Of a stretch of DNA of 61,987 bases, positions 10,447 to 20,162 are shown piece after piece. A model generated the notes under the pieces. The model ran no database searches. It was not told the origin of the DNA and saw nothing but the letters and a program-made list of their open reading frames with translations. Origin of the DNA: Coriobacteriales bacterium (lineage in GTDB: Bacteria; Actinomycetota; Coriobacteriia; Coriobacteriales; Atopobiaceae); assembly GCA_030529625.1 (NCBI GenBank), contig JAUMWN010000003.1, forward strand, positions 1 through 61,987, given 5' to 3'. Within the stretch, counting starts at the first letter, position 1; every line of letters starts with the position of its first letter. A program made the position numbers and the translations under genes.

Positions 10447-11761
10447 GGTGTGCCCTCCCCTCGCGAGCGTCGATGGACAAGTAGCCCGCACCTGCGGCGC
10501 CCGTCTCGTCGGGACGTGTACGCCACGCGTCCATGAGGCGCACGAACGACCCAAACAGGTAGCGTGAGTCGCGCGGTCCCGGACAGCTCTCGGGGTGATA
10601 CTGCACGCAAAAGGCGGGGATGTCCAAGAACTGGATGCCCTCGGGCGTGCCGTCATTGAGGTTCACATGGGTAAGACGCACCCGGCCCAGGCGCGGTGTG
10701 CGCACCACCGGTGCCACACCCTCCTGGACCCAATGACGCAGGTCGTCCACATGCTGCGTCTGGCCACCGCAGAGCTCTGGCACGAGCGGTCCCATGCTGT
10801 TAAAGACCAGCCCGTAGTTGTGATTTTGGGCCGTGATCTCCACCCTGCGCGTCATGAGGTTGGTCACCGGCTCGTTGCCGCCGTGATGGCCAAAGGACAG
10901 CTTGTGAATCTGTGCGCCAGCCGCCATGGCGATGAGCTGGTTTCCCAGGCAAATGCCAAACACCGGGACCTTGCCCAGGATCTCGCGTGCCGCCTGCGCC
11001 GTCTGCGTTACCTGCTCTGGGTTTCCCGGTCCGTTCGAGAAGAAGACCCCATCGGGTTGCATGGCAAGCACACGCTCGGCAGGCGTGTCGTGAGGCACCG
11101 CCACCACCTCACAGCCCACCTGCGAGAGGCCCTGCGCTATGCCCCGCTTCATGCCGCAGTCATAGGCGACCACCCGCAGTGCGGGAAGGCCAACCGCCGC
11201 GCGCGCCTTGGTCACCACAGGGTTGGCGGGGATGCGTCGCTCGTCGTGCGGACTCACGTCCAGCACGAAGTTGTGCGCACCAATGCCCGGGCTCTTGGCC
11301 ACGCGCGCCACGAGGCTTGCGGGGTCGAGGTCAACGGTAGAGATGGCCGCCCGCATCGCACCGGCACTGCGGATGCGCAGCGTGCAGGCGCGCGTGTCTA
11401 TGCCCTCGATGGCAACCACGCCGCGCTCGCGCAGGAAGTTGGGCAAGCTTCCCGCAGACTGCCAGTGGTTGGGTTCATGGCACATGTCCCTCACCACCAG
11501 CCCACGCAACGCCGTGGCTGCGGACTGCATGGCCTCCTCGCTCACGCCGTAGTTGCCCACCTGGGGGTAGGTAAGCGTCACTATTTGGCCCGCGTAGCTG
11601 GGGTCGGTCACGATCTCCTGATAGCCCACCATGGAGGTGTTGAACACGATCTCGCCAAAGGCCTCGCCAGGGGCCCCGCAGGCATACCCGCCAAAGCAGG
11701 TGCCGTCCTCAAGAGCAAGCAGCGCGTGCGCCTGCCTGTCGTGTGACACCAGCGGATTCAT
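10433..11761 (-). CDS. carA: Carbamoyl-phosphate synthase small subunit
   Basis: 442 residues, longer than the usual 360-385. The N-terminal CPSase domain ([20 protein letters not shown]) is followed by a class I glutaminase domain with nucleophile Cys271 in FGICLGNQ and the catalytic His in QYHPES. The extra length comes from an insertion at about residues 322-360, between [10 protein letters not shown] and [15 protein letters not shown], and from a C-terminal tail after the last helix. The start at 11761 has GGAGT 7 nt upstream. It provides ammonia to CarB and overlaps it. Confidence 0.96.
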   Translation of the reverse strand: MNPLVSHDRQAHALLALEDGTCFGGYACGAPGEAFGEIVFNTSMVGYQEIVTDPSYAGQIVTLTYPQVGNYGVSEEAMQSAATALRGLVVRDMCHEPNHWQSAGSLPNFLRERGVVAIEGIDTRACTLRIRSAGAMRAAISTVDLDPASLVARVAKSPGIGAHNFVLDVSPHDERRIPANPVVTKARAAVGLPALRVVAYDCGMKRGIAQGLSQVGCEVVAVPHDTPAERVLAMQPDGVFFSNGPGNPEQVTQTAQAAREILGKVPVFGICLGNQLIAMAAGAQIHKLSFGHHGGNEPVTNLMTRRVEITAQNHNYGLVFNSMGPLVPELCGGQTQHVDDLRHWVQEGVAPVVRTPRLGRVRLTHVNLNDGTPEGIQFLDIPAFCVQYHPESCPGPRDSRYLFGSFVRLMDAWRTRPDETGAAGAGYLSIDAREGRAHHATA

Positions 11762-11777
11762 GTGCGTACTCCTTACG

Positions 11778-12992
11778 TTATTGCTCAGGCACCCGTGACT
11801 TGGGCTCTGCGGACAGCAGGCTGGTGAGTCGCCGTGCCGCCTCCAGGGTGTCTGCGCGGCTCCCAAACGTGGAGAAGCGGAAGTAGCCCTCGCCGCAGGA
11901 GCCAAATCCCGAGCCGGGGGTACCAACCACCTGTATCTCCTCCAGCAGGTAGTCAAAGAACTCCCAGCTTCCCATGCCGCCCGGGCAGCGCAGCCAGAGG
12001 TACGGGGCGTTCTTGCCCCCGCAGTACCATATGCCAACGCGGTCGAGCGCCTCCATGAGGATGCGCGCGTTGTCCTTGTAAAAGCGCAGCATCCCGTGTA
12101 TCTGTCGCTGGCCCTCGGGCGTAAACACGGCCGCCCCGCCCTTTTGGATAACGTACGAGACCCCGTTGGTCTTGGTCGTGCGGTTGCGCACCCACATGTC
12201 GTTGAGGCTCATGCCCGCACGCACCAGATCCTTGGGCACGATGGTGTAGCCCAGCCGCGTGCCGGTAAAGCCGGCCGTCTTTGAGAGCGAGCAGATCTCT
12301 ATGGCGCAGGTCTTGGCACCATCGAGCTCCATGATGCTGTGGGGGATGTCCTCATCCTCGATAAAGGCCTCGTAGGCCGCGTCAAACAGGATTATCGAGC
12401 CGTGCTCGTTGGCAAAGTCAACCCAGCGCTGCAGCTGCGCGCGATTGAAGGCGGCACCGGTGGGGTTATTGGGCGAGCAGAGGTAGATGAGGTCTGCCTG
12501 CGCCTGCTCACTGGGCTCCGGCAAGAAGCCCTCGTCGCTTCCCGAGGGCACATGGACGATGCGACGCCCGGCGATCACGTTGGCGTCAACGTAGGCGGGA
12601 TAGGCCGGCTCTATCACGAGCGCCGAGTTGCTTTGGTCGAACAGGTCCAGAATGTCACCCAACTCGTCGCTCGCGCCACTCGAGACAAACACCTCCTCGT
12701 CCATTACACTCACGCCGCGGGTGCGATAGTAGTCCGCGATCGTCTGCCTCAGGAAGGGGGCGCCGCATTCGGGCAAATACCCTTGGAAGCTCTCCTTTGT
12801 GGCCTGATCCTCAACCGCCTCGTGCAGGGCGGTAATGACCACATCGCACAGTGGCAGCGAGACGTCACCAATGCCCATGCGCAAGAGGCGCGTGCCTGGA
12901 TGGGCCTGCTCGTACGCACTCACCTTTTGGGCGATGTGCGCGAAGAGATATGAGTCCTTGAGCTCAGCATAGTGCTTGTTGGGCACAATCAT
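11778..12992 (-). CDS. dapL: LL-diaminopimelate aminotransferase
   Basis: 404-residue fold-type I PLP enzyme of the DapL family. Visible features: MGIGDVSLPL near the N-terminus, YLCSPNNPTGAAF, DAAYEAFIED and the PLP lysine in CSLSKTAGFTGTRLGY. DapL makes LL-diaminopimelate from tetrahydrodipicolinate in one step with glutamate as amino donor, bypassing the succinylase and acetylase branches. That makes its place next to glutamate synthase logical. The start overlaps the dapF stop by 4 nt (ATGA). Confidence 0.96.
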   Translation of the reverse strand: MIVPNKHYAELKDSYLFAHIAQKVSAYEQAHPGTRLLRMGIGDVSLPLCDVVITALHEAVEDQATKESFQGYLPECGAPFLRQTIADYYRTRGVSVMDEEVFVSSGASDELGDILDLFDQSNSALVIEPAYPAYVDANVIAGRRIVHVPSGSDEGFLPEPSEQAQADLIYLCSPNNPTGAAFNRAQLQRWVDFANEHGSIILFDAAYEAFIEDEDIPHSIMELDGAKTCAIEICSLSKTAGFTGTRLGYTIVPKDLVRAGMSLNDMWVRNRTTKTNGVSYVIQKGGAAVFTPEGQRQIHGMLRFYKDNARILMEALDRVGIWYCGGKNAPYLWLRCPGGMGSWEFFDYLLEEIQVVGTPGSGFGSCGEGYFRFSTFGSRADTLEAARRLTSLLSAEPKSRVPEQ

Positions 12993-13780
12993 AGGGCTAC
13001 CTCCCCCTCGTAGACGGTCGTGGCGGGACCGGTCATGGTTACCTGGAAGTCGTCGCTTACCTCAACTTGCAGTGGCCCGCCGTCCAGGTGCACCGTAACC
13101 GGGACCCCCGGCTCGCAGAGTCGCCGGCTGGTCGCCGCGGCCACCGAGGCGCAGGAACCCGTGCCGCAGGCCATGGTTATGCCACTGCCACGCTCCCACA
13201 CGCGCATGCGCATCTCACGTTTGGAGAGCATCTGCACGAACTCCACGTTAACGCCTCCGGGAAACGCCTCGTGCCGCCCAACCAACGGCCCGAGCTCTTC
13301 CAGAGGCACGGCTTCGGCGTTGGGGACCACAAAGACCACGTGCGGGTTGCCCATGGAGACGGGCGTGCCTACCAGCTGTCTGCCGTCCACGTCGAGCACC
13401 AGGTCGTCTTCCACGACCGCCCGCCCCATCGCCACGGTAGCCGTGCTCACCACGCCGTCTTTTACCTGCAGCTCCAGCTGCTTGATGCCTGAGAGCGTCT
13501 CGATGGAAAGCGAAGTCTTGGTGGTGAGTCCCTTGTCGTACACGTACTTGCCCACGCAGCGTATGCCGTTGCCGCACATCATGGCCTCGCTACCGTCGGC
13601 GTTGAATATCCTCATGGAGAAGTCGGCGACGTCTGAGGGGCCAATGTAGATCATCCCGTCAGAGCCGGCGCCGGTATGACGGTTGGAAAGCCGTATTGAC
13701 AGACTCTCGATGTCGTCTGGAACCTGGCCGTACACATACAGGTAGTCGTTTCCCAAACCGTGCATCTTGGTAAAGTGCAT
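12989..13780 (-). CDS. dapF: Diaminopimelate epimerase
   Basis: 263 residues. Converts LL- to meso-diaminopimelate for lysine and peptidoglycan. The two catalytic cysteines are present: Cys69 in MMCGNGIRC and Cys205 in MACGTGSC. The start MHFTKMHGLGNDY is the family N-terminus and has AGAAGGGA upstream; an upstream in-frame ATG at 13798 lacks support. It lies 39 nt after gltD and overlaps dapL by 4 nt, so these two steps of diaminopimelate synthesis are coupled. Confidence 0.96.
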   Translation of the reverse strand: MHFTKMHGLGNDYLYVYGQVPDDIESLSIRLSNRHTGAGSDGMIYIGPSDVADFSMRIFNADGSEAMMCGNGIRCVGKYVYDKGLTTKTSLSIETLSGIKQLELQVKDGVVSTATVAMGRAVVEDDLVLDVDGRQLVGTPVSMGNPHVVFVVPNAEAVPLEELGPLVGRHEAFPGGVNVEFVQMLSKREMRMRVWERGSGITMACGTGSCASVAAATSRRLCEPGVPVTVHLDGGPLQVEVSDDFQVTMTGPATTVYEGEVAL

Positions 13781-13819
13781 ACGCTTCCCTTCTCGCAATC
13801 GTGATTCCGGTCCTGAGTC

Positions 13820-15283
13820 CTACAGTCCCAGCGCCTCGCCAACCTCGGCTGCACAGGCTAGGCCATCGGCAATCGCGCTCACCACCAACGACGAGCCGCT
13901 GCGACAATCGCCTGCCACGAACACCGGCCGGCCGTGGTCCGTCTTCGCTCGGTGGGTGCCGTCTGCCACCTGTGGCAGGCCACGTGCGTCGTCATCCGCA
14001 CACACGCCCAGCGCCCCAAACACGTTCGCCTCCGGACCCACGAAGCCCATGGCCAGCAGCACGAGCTGGGCAGGCAGCACGCGCTCGCTTCCCACAACGC
14101 GCTCCGGACGCCCGTCGCTCCAGTCGAGCGATGCCACGCGCACGCCACACACCTTGTCCTGCTCGCCACACACCTCAAGGGTCTGAATCGCCCACTGGCG
14201 CGGGTCTTGACCGCGCGTGGATGCGGCCTCCAGCTGCCCGTAGTCGTCCTTGCGCACGTTGGGCCACTCGGGCCACGCGTTGTGCGCCTGTCGCGTGGCG
14301 GGAGGCTCGGGCAAGAACTCCAGCTGCGTTATGCTTGCTGCCCCCTGGCGCAGCGCCGTGGCCACGCAGTCGGTGCCCGTGTCACCGCCACCAATCACCA
14401 CCACGTCCAGGCCGGCGGCGCTCACGGAAGGCGCTTCGTCGTCCAACAGCGCCTTGGTCGCCACGGTGAGGTAGTCCACCGCAAGCACCACGCCGCCAAA
14501 GTTGGCGCCCTCGACGTCGAGCCTGCGGGCACGTCGGGCACCGGTGGCCACGACCACCGCGTCGTGGCAATCGAGCAGGTCCTTTGCGACGGCGGGATCT
14601 GACGCGTCGATGCCGCAGCGCAGCTCGATGCCGCAGGAGCGCATGAGCTCCACGCGCCGCGCCACCACGTCCTTGGGCAGCTTCATGTTGGGGATGCCGT
14701 ACATGAGCAGCCCTCCGGCACGGTCGTCTCGCTCCACGATGCTCACGCGCGCGCCACGACGCGCCAGCTCCCACGCACAGGACAGTCCAGACGGGCCAGA
14801 CCCCACCACCGCCACGCTCGGCGCGTCGTCACGCGGCGCCGCGAATGCCTGCGGACAGCCGCCTGCCGCCCACGCGTGGTCGGAGATGGCCCGCTCGTTG
14901 TCGCGTATGGTGGTTGGGCCGTCGTGCAGGCCAAGGTTGCAGGCCGCCTCGCACAGCGCCGGACACACCCGCCCCGTGAACTCGGGGAAGGGGTTGGTAA
15001 GCGACAGGCGCTCGACCGCCTCGTCCCAGCGGCCTCGATACACCAGGTCGTTCCATTCGGGGATGAGATTGTGCAGGGGACATCCCGAAGGACGTGCCGC
15101 GCCAAACGACACCCCCGTCTGACAGAACGCGACTCCGCAGTACATGCATCGACTCGCCTGCAGCCTCTGCGCGAGCTCGTCCAGCGGACGCGCCAGCTCG
15201 TCAAAGTCGGCCAGCGACTCCGGCGCATGCCGCATGTCGTGCTCGCGCCGCGCCACCTCAAGATACGCTCCCGGCTTACTCAT
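13820..15283 (-). CDS. gltD: Glutamate synthase small subunit
   Basis: 487 residues. N-terminal cysteine motifs for two iron-sulfur clusters (CMYCGVAFC, CPLHN, CPALCEAACNLG) precede FAD and NAD(P)H Rossmann folds (VVGSGPSGLSCAWEL and VVVIGGGDTGTDC). GltD feeds electrons from NADPH to GltB. It starts 3 nt after the gltB stop, with GAAAGGAGG inside the end of gltB, so expression is linked. Length and motif order are standard. Confidence 0.96.
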   Translation of the reverse strand: MSKPGAYLEVARREHDMRHAPESLADFDELARPLDELAQRLQASRCMYCGVAFCQTGVSFGAARPSGCPLHNLIPEWNDLVYRGRWDEAVERLSLTNPFPEFTGRVCPALCEAACNLGLHDGPTTIRDNERAISDHAWAAGGCPQAFAAPRDDAPSVAVVGSGPSGLSCAWELARRGARVSIVERDDRAGGLLMYGIPNMKLPKDVVARRVELMRSCGIELRCGIDASDPAVAKDLLDCHDAVVVATGARRARRLDVEGANFGGVVLAVDYLTVATKALLDDEAPSVSAAGLDVVVIGGGDTGTDCVATALRQGAASITQLEFLPEPPATRQAHNAWPEWPNVRKDDYGQLEAASTRGQDPRQWAIQTLEVCGEQDKVCGVRVASLDWSDGRPERVVGSERVLPAQLVLLAMGFVGPEANVFGALGVCADDDARGLPQVADGTHRAKTDHGRPVFVAGDCRSGSSLVVSAIADGLACAAEVGEALGL

Positions 15284-15286
15284 GGC

Positions 15287-18200
15287 TCAGGCCTCCTTTC
15301 TAAGGGACTCGAAGGCCAGCTCCACTGCCTCCTCGCGACTTACGCCGCTTGCCTGCTCGCGGTCTGCCCGCTCCATCACCAGGCGATACTCGCGCGGCAT
15401 CACCTTTACAAAGCGACGCCTCGCGTCGGCATACTGGTACAGCAGCTTGATGCCCCTGGGACTGGCGGTTCGCTCCACATGCTCCTCGATGAGCCTGCGC
15501 ACCTGCTCGAGCTCGGCGTCCGTGGGCCTCATCAACTCCACCATGTCGTGGTTGCAGCGGTCGCTGAGCGTGTGCAGCTCGTCGTACACGTAGGCGATGC
15601 CGCCGCTCATGCCGGCGGCAAAGTTGGGCCCCACCTCGCCGAGCACGACCACGGTGCCGCCCGTCATGTACTCGCACCCGTGGTTGCCCACGCCCTCCAC
15701 CACCAGCGTCGCGCCAGAGTTGCGTACGCCAAAGCGCTGGCCGGCCAGGCCGTTTACAAAGCCCCTGCCACTGGTGGCGCCATAAAAGGCCACGTTGCCC
15801 ACGCTCACGTTCTCGTCGAACTTGTATGTGGCACCCGCGTGCGGCCGCACCGACACGATGCCGCCCGAGAGTCCCTTGCCCACGTAGTCGTTGGCGTCTC
15901 CCTCAATGTTGAGCGTAATGCCGCGAGGCAGGAACGCGCCAAAGCTCTGTCCGCCCGATCCCTTGCAGTCTATGGTTATGGCACCCTCCGGCAGGCCCTC
16001 CGGATGAGACCGCGTTACGGCCGCACCCAGCATCGTGCCCACGCAACGGTTCACGTTGTCGATGTCTGCATGGAAGCGTGCGGGCACCATGTGCTCGCGG
16101 GCGCTTGCCGTGTAAGGGATAAACAGCGTTGCGTCGAGGGTGTGGTCCAGCTGGAGGTCGGCTGCCATCTCGGGCAGATGACGCACGCCATCGGCCCCGG
16201 GGATGGCCTCGGCAAGCTGCGGCGTCGCCTGGTGCAGCAGTGCCGAGAGGTCGCAGCTGTTGGCCTTGGGATGTCCGGCCACCTCCACCTGGCGCAGGCA
16301 CTCGGGATGACCCACCATCTCGTCCACCGTGCGAAAGCCCAGCTGTGCCATCTGCTCGCGCAGGCTCTCCGCCACGAAGGTCATAAAGTTCACCACGTGC
16401 TCGGGCCTGCCCGCAAAGCGGCAGCGCAGCTTCTCGTCCTGGGTGCAAATGCCAACCGGGCAGGTGTCCTGGTGGCAGTCGCGCTGCATGAGGCAACCCA
16501 TGGCCACAAGCGGCATGGTGGCAAAGCCAAACTCCTCGGCACCCAGCAACGCCGCCACCGCCACGTCACGCCCGTCCATGAGCTTGCCGTCGGCCTCGAG
16601 CACCACACGCGAGCGCAGCCCGTTTTGCAGCAGGGTTTGCTGCGCCTCGGCAAGCCCCAGCTCCAGCGGAAGTCCTGCATGGTAGATAGAGTCGCGCGGG
16701 GCCGCACCCGTTCCGCCGTTGGAACCCGAAATGAGGATCTTGGCCGCACCGCCCTTGGCCACACCCGTGGCAATGGTGCCCACACCAGCCTCGCTCACGA
16801 GCTTTACCGACACGCGCGCACGGGGATTGGCACACTTGAGGTCGAAGATAAGCTCGGCCAAGTCCTCGATGGAGTAGATGTCGTGGTGCGGCGGTGGGGA
16901 GATAAGACCCACGCCAGGCGTGGAGTGGCGAATCCTGGCCACCCACGGCCATACCTTGCGTCCGGGCAGGTGTCCGCCCTCGCCGGGCTTGGCGCCTTGC
17001 GCCATCTTTATTTGAATCTCGTCGGCGCTGCCCAGGTAGCGGCTCGTCACGCCAAAGCGTCCCGAGGCCACCTGTTTGATGGCCGAGTTGAGCGAGTCGC
17101 CGCCGGGCAGGGGCGTCTCGCGCGCCGGGTCCTCTCCGCCCTCGCCGGTGTTTGAGCGGCCGCCCAGGCGGTTCATGGCAATGGCCAGGCACTCATGCGC
17201 CTCCTTGGAGAGCGAGCCAAAGCTCATGGCACCGGTGTTAAAGCGCCTCACGATGGAAGACGCGGGCTCCACCTCGTCAATCGGCACCGGTCCCGATTCC
17301 AGCGGCACCAGCTCCAGCAGGTCGCGCAGGACCACCGTGCGCCCCGGTCGGTGCACCTCTGCGCAATACGCCGTAAAGAGGTCGTAGCTTCCTTCTCTGC
17401 AGGCACGTTGCAGCAGGTAGATAGCCTGCGGGGTAATAAGATGCTCCTCGGCGCCCGGACGCCATTTGGTGATGCCCGAGCTGGGAAGGCCGGCAAAGGT
17501 GGCAGCCTGCCCCAGCGACCGGGCACGACGCATGCGCTCGCTAAGCCCATCCTGCACCTCCTGCAGGCCTAGGCCGCCTATCCTGCTCGTCGTGCCGGCA
17601 AAGCAGCGCTGCACCAGCGAGTCACTCAGACCCACGATCTCGAATATCTGGGCCGAATGGTATCCCTGCATGGTCGAGATGCCCATCTTGCTCATGATGG
17701 AGACGATGCCTGCCAATATGGCACGGTCGTAGTTGGCCTTCGCCTCCTCAGGGGAGGCCTGCAAGACCTCTCGGCGTGCGAGGTCCTCGATGCAATCGTG
17801 GGCGAGGTACGGATAGATGCCGCTTGCCGAGTACCCAACCAAGGCCGCAAAGTCGTGCGGCGAGATGGCGTCGCCAGTCTCCACCACGATGTCGGTACAA
17901 ATGCGCATGCCCATGCGGATGAGGTGGTTGTGGACGCTGCCGAGCGCCAGCAGGGAGGGTATGGGCACCTCCCCCTCCCCCGCGCGGTCCGACAGCACCA
18001 CGATGTTGGCACCCTCGCGTACGGCCTCCTCCACTTGGTGGTCCAGCTCGTCGAGCGCGCGCTCCAGCGCACCGGCACCATCACTAGCGGCATAGACGCC
18101 GCGAAAGCGTCGCACGCGAAAGCCCACACGCTGCATGCCGCAAATCCTCTTGAAGTCGTCGTCTGCGAGGATGGGGCCCGGCAGACGCACCAGACGGCAG

Positions 18201-19867
18201 GTGTCTCGGCAGTCCTCCAACAGGTTGCCGTGGTTTCCCAGGTAGAGCACGCCAGAGGTAACCAGGCTCTCACGCAGCGCGTCGATGGGCGGGTTGGTAA
18301 CCTGCGCGAACAGCTCGTTAAAGTAGTCGAAGAACGAGCGTGGCTCGCGGGACAGCACGGCCGGCGGCACATCGGTGCCCATGGAGGCCAAGGGCACGGT
18401 ACCGGTTTGTGCCATGGGACGCACGACCTCCTCGACGTCGTCGAAGTGGTAGCCGTGGCAGGCAAGACGCCAGGCCAGCGCCATGGCCGCGTCCGCCTCC
18501 TGCGAGGCGTGGCCCGGGACCGGCAGGTTGGCGACGTCGACCGTCTCGGCGTCCAGCCAGCTGCGGAAGGGCTTTTGCGCCGCATAGCCGTCGCGCAGCT
18601 CGTCGTTGTAGAGCACCCTGCCCTGCGCAGGATCTACCACGAGCATCTCACCAGGGCCGAGGCAGCCCGCCTGCAGGACGATGGCCGGGTCGATGTCGAT
18701 GGCGCCAACCTCACTCGACAGGATAAGCCGATCGTCACGCGTCACATAGTAGCGGGCAGGCCGCAGGCCGTTGCGGTCCAGCACGGCACCCATGCGCTCG
18801 CCGTCGGAGAACGCGATGGCGGCGGGCCCGTCCCAAGGCTCCATGAGCATGGACTGGTAAGCGTCGTAGCTGCGGCGGGAATCCGACAGCTGCTCTGCCC
18901 GCTCCCAGGGCTCGGGAATCATGAGTGTGACGGACCGGGCCAAGTCGCGCCCGTTCATCACCAGGAACTCCAGCACGTTGTCCAGGATGGCCGAGTCTGA
19001 GCCCTCTCGGTTGATGACCGGCAGCACCTTTTGTATGTCGGAGCCCAGCACGGGCGAGTAGAGGTGCGGCTCGCGGGCGCGCAGCCAGTTGACGTTGCCG
19101 CGCAGGGTGTTTATCTCGCCGTTGTGGATGATCAGGCGGTTGGGATGGGCGCGCTCCCAGCTGGGCGTGGTGTTGGTCGAGTAGCGCGAGTGCACGAGTG
19201 CCAGGGCGCTCTCCACGGCGGCGTCGTTGAGGTCCAGGTAGAAGCGCCGCATTTGGGTGGCCACCAGCATGCCCTTGTACACGATGGTGCGCGAGCTCAT
19301 CGAGCACACGTAGAAAATCTTGTTCCGCAGCTCGAAGGCGGCATCGGCGCGCTTCTCTATGGTGCGCCGGCACACATAGAGCTTGCGCTCAAAGTCGGCT
19401 CCCGGCGCGACGTCCTCGGGACGGGACACGAACGCCTGTAGGATCGTGGGCATGCATGCCCGCGCCGTGGCACCAAGGTCGTGGTCGTCCACCGGCACCT
19501 CACGCCAAAACAGCACCGGCACTCCCTCGGCGGCACAGCCGTCCTCAAAGATGCGCCGCGCATCGCGTACGCCAACCTCGTCCTGGGGGCAAAAGAGCAT
19601 GGCAACGCCGTAGTCGCCCTCGTCGGGCAGGAGGTGTCCGCACTTTTGCGCCTCCTTGCGGAAGAAACGATGCGGCACCTGAAAGAGGATACCCGCCCCG
19701 TCGCCGGTGTTGGGCTCCAGGCCCTTGCCACCACGATGCTCGAGGTTCACGAGCACCGAGAGGGCGTCGTCCACCATGCGATGGGAACGCTCCCCCTTAA
19801 GGTGCGCCAACGCCCCAATGCCACAGGCATCGTGCTCGAACTCCGGCTTGTAGAGTCCCACACCCAT
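15287..19867 (-). CDS. gltB: Glutamate synthase large subunit
   Basis: 1526 residues. GltB makes two glutamates from glutamine and 2-oxoglutarate. N-terminal class II amidotransferase domain: after a short propeptide the nucleophile is Cys15 in DACGIGALAHLKG. The FMN-binding synthase domain follows (SNGGTGAAPRDSIYHAGLP), with the 3Fe-4S cysteines in CLMQRDCHQDTCPVGIC, and a C-terminal GXGXG beta-helix. The start at 19867 has GGAGG 7 nt upstream; an earlier ATG in the same frame lacks a site. It is the first gene of an eight-gene run. Upstream lies a 295-nt region shared with a divergent gene; I could not assign a promoter with confidence. Confidence 0.97.
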   Translation of the reverse strand: MGVGLYKPEFEHDACGIGALAHLKGERSHRMVDDALSVLVNLEHRGGKGLEPNTGDGAGILFQVPHRFFRKEAQKCGHLLPDEGDYGVAMLFCPQDEVGVRDARRIFEDGCAAEGVPVLFWREVPVDDHDLGATARACMPTILQAFVSRPEDVAPGADFERKLYVCRRTIEKRADAAFELRNKIFYVCSMSSRTIVYKGMLVATQMRRFYLDLNDAAVESALALVHSRYSTNTTPSWERAHPNRLIIHNGEINTLRGNVNWLRAREPHLYSPVLGSDIQKVLPVINREGSDSAILDNVLEFLVMNGRDLARSVTLMIPEPWERAEQLSDSRRSYDAYQSMLMEPWDGPAAIAFSDGERMGAVLDRNGLRPARYYVTRDDRLILSSEVGAIDIDPAIVLQAGCLGPGEMLVVDPAQGRVLYNDELRDGYAAQKPFRSWLDAETVDVANLPVPGHASQEADAAMALAWRLACHGYHFDDVEEVVRPMAQTGTVPLASMGTDVPPAVLSREPRSFFDYFNELFAQVTNPPIDALRESLVTSGVLYLGNHGNLLEDCRDTCRLVRLPGPILADDDFKRICGMQRVGFRVRRFRGVYAASDGAGALERALDELDHQVEEAVREGANIVVLSDRAGEGEVPIPSLLALGSVHNHLIRMGMRICTDIVVETGDAISPHDFAALVGYSASGIYPYLAHDCIEDLARREVLQASPEEAKANYDRAILAGIVSIMSKMGISTMQGYHSAQIFEIVGLSDSLVQRCFAGTTSRIGGLGLQEVQDGLSERMRRARSLGQAATFAGLPSSGITKWRPGAEEHLITPQAIYLLQRACREGSYDLFTAYCAEVHRPGRTVVLRDLLELVPLESGPVPIDEVEPASSIVRRFNTGAMSFGSLSKEAHECLAIAMNRLGGRSNTGEGGEDPARETPLPGGDSLNSAIKQVASGRFGVTSRYLGSADEIQIKMAQGAKPGEGGHLPGRKVWPWVARIRHSTPGVGLISPPPHHDIYSIEDLAELIFDLKCANPRARVSVKLVSEAGVGTIATGVAKGGAAKILISGSNGGTGAAPRDSIYHAGLPLELGLAEAQQTLLQNGLRSRVVLEADGKLMDGRDVAVAALLGAEEFGFATMPLVAMGCLMQRDCHQDTCPVGICTQDEKLRCRFAGRPEHVVNFMTFVAESLREQMAQLGFRTVDEMVGHPECLRQVEVAGHPKANSCDLSALLHQATPQLAEAIPGADGVRHLPEMAADLQLDHTLDATLFIPYTASAREHMVPARFHADIDNVNRCVGTMLGAAVTRSHPEGLPEGAITIDCKGSGGQSFGAFLPRGITLNIEGDANDYVGKGLSGGIVSVRPHAGATYKFDENVSVGNVAFYGATSGRGFVNGLAGQRFGVRNSGATLVVEGVGNHGCEYMTGGTVVVLGEVGPNFAAGMSGGIAYVYDELHTLSDRCNHDMVELMRPTDAELEQVRRLIEEHVERTASPRGIKLLYQYADARRRFVKVMPREYRLVMERADREQASGVSREEAVELAFESLRKEA

Positions 19868-20162
19868 GTCGCTTCCTCCCCATTTCTTGCCACTGGTCCA
19901 CTGTCTTCGCAGCACTATAGATTCGCAAAGGCCGTCCGTGGTGCCAAAACGAAGGGCGAATTCTACTTGTAGCCCGTACGACACACTCCTGTTTGCGCCT
20001 AGAAGTCACGTGGAAACCTCTTGGCAATTCGCGTGCAGCACTTGAGTTACATAATTCTGTTAAGGCGTCCCAATCCTTGGCGTGGATGCCTTCCGCATGC
20101 AAAGAGTGGTGGCCTGAGCTTGGACGCCAGGGGACACCCACAACCGGAGGGCAGGGGTTCGT

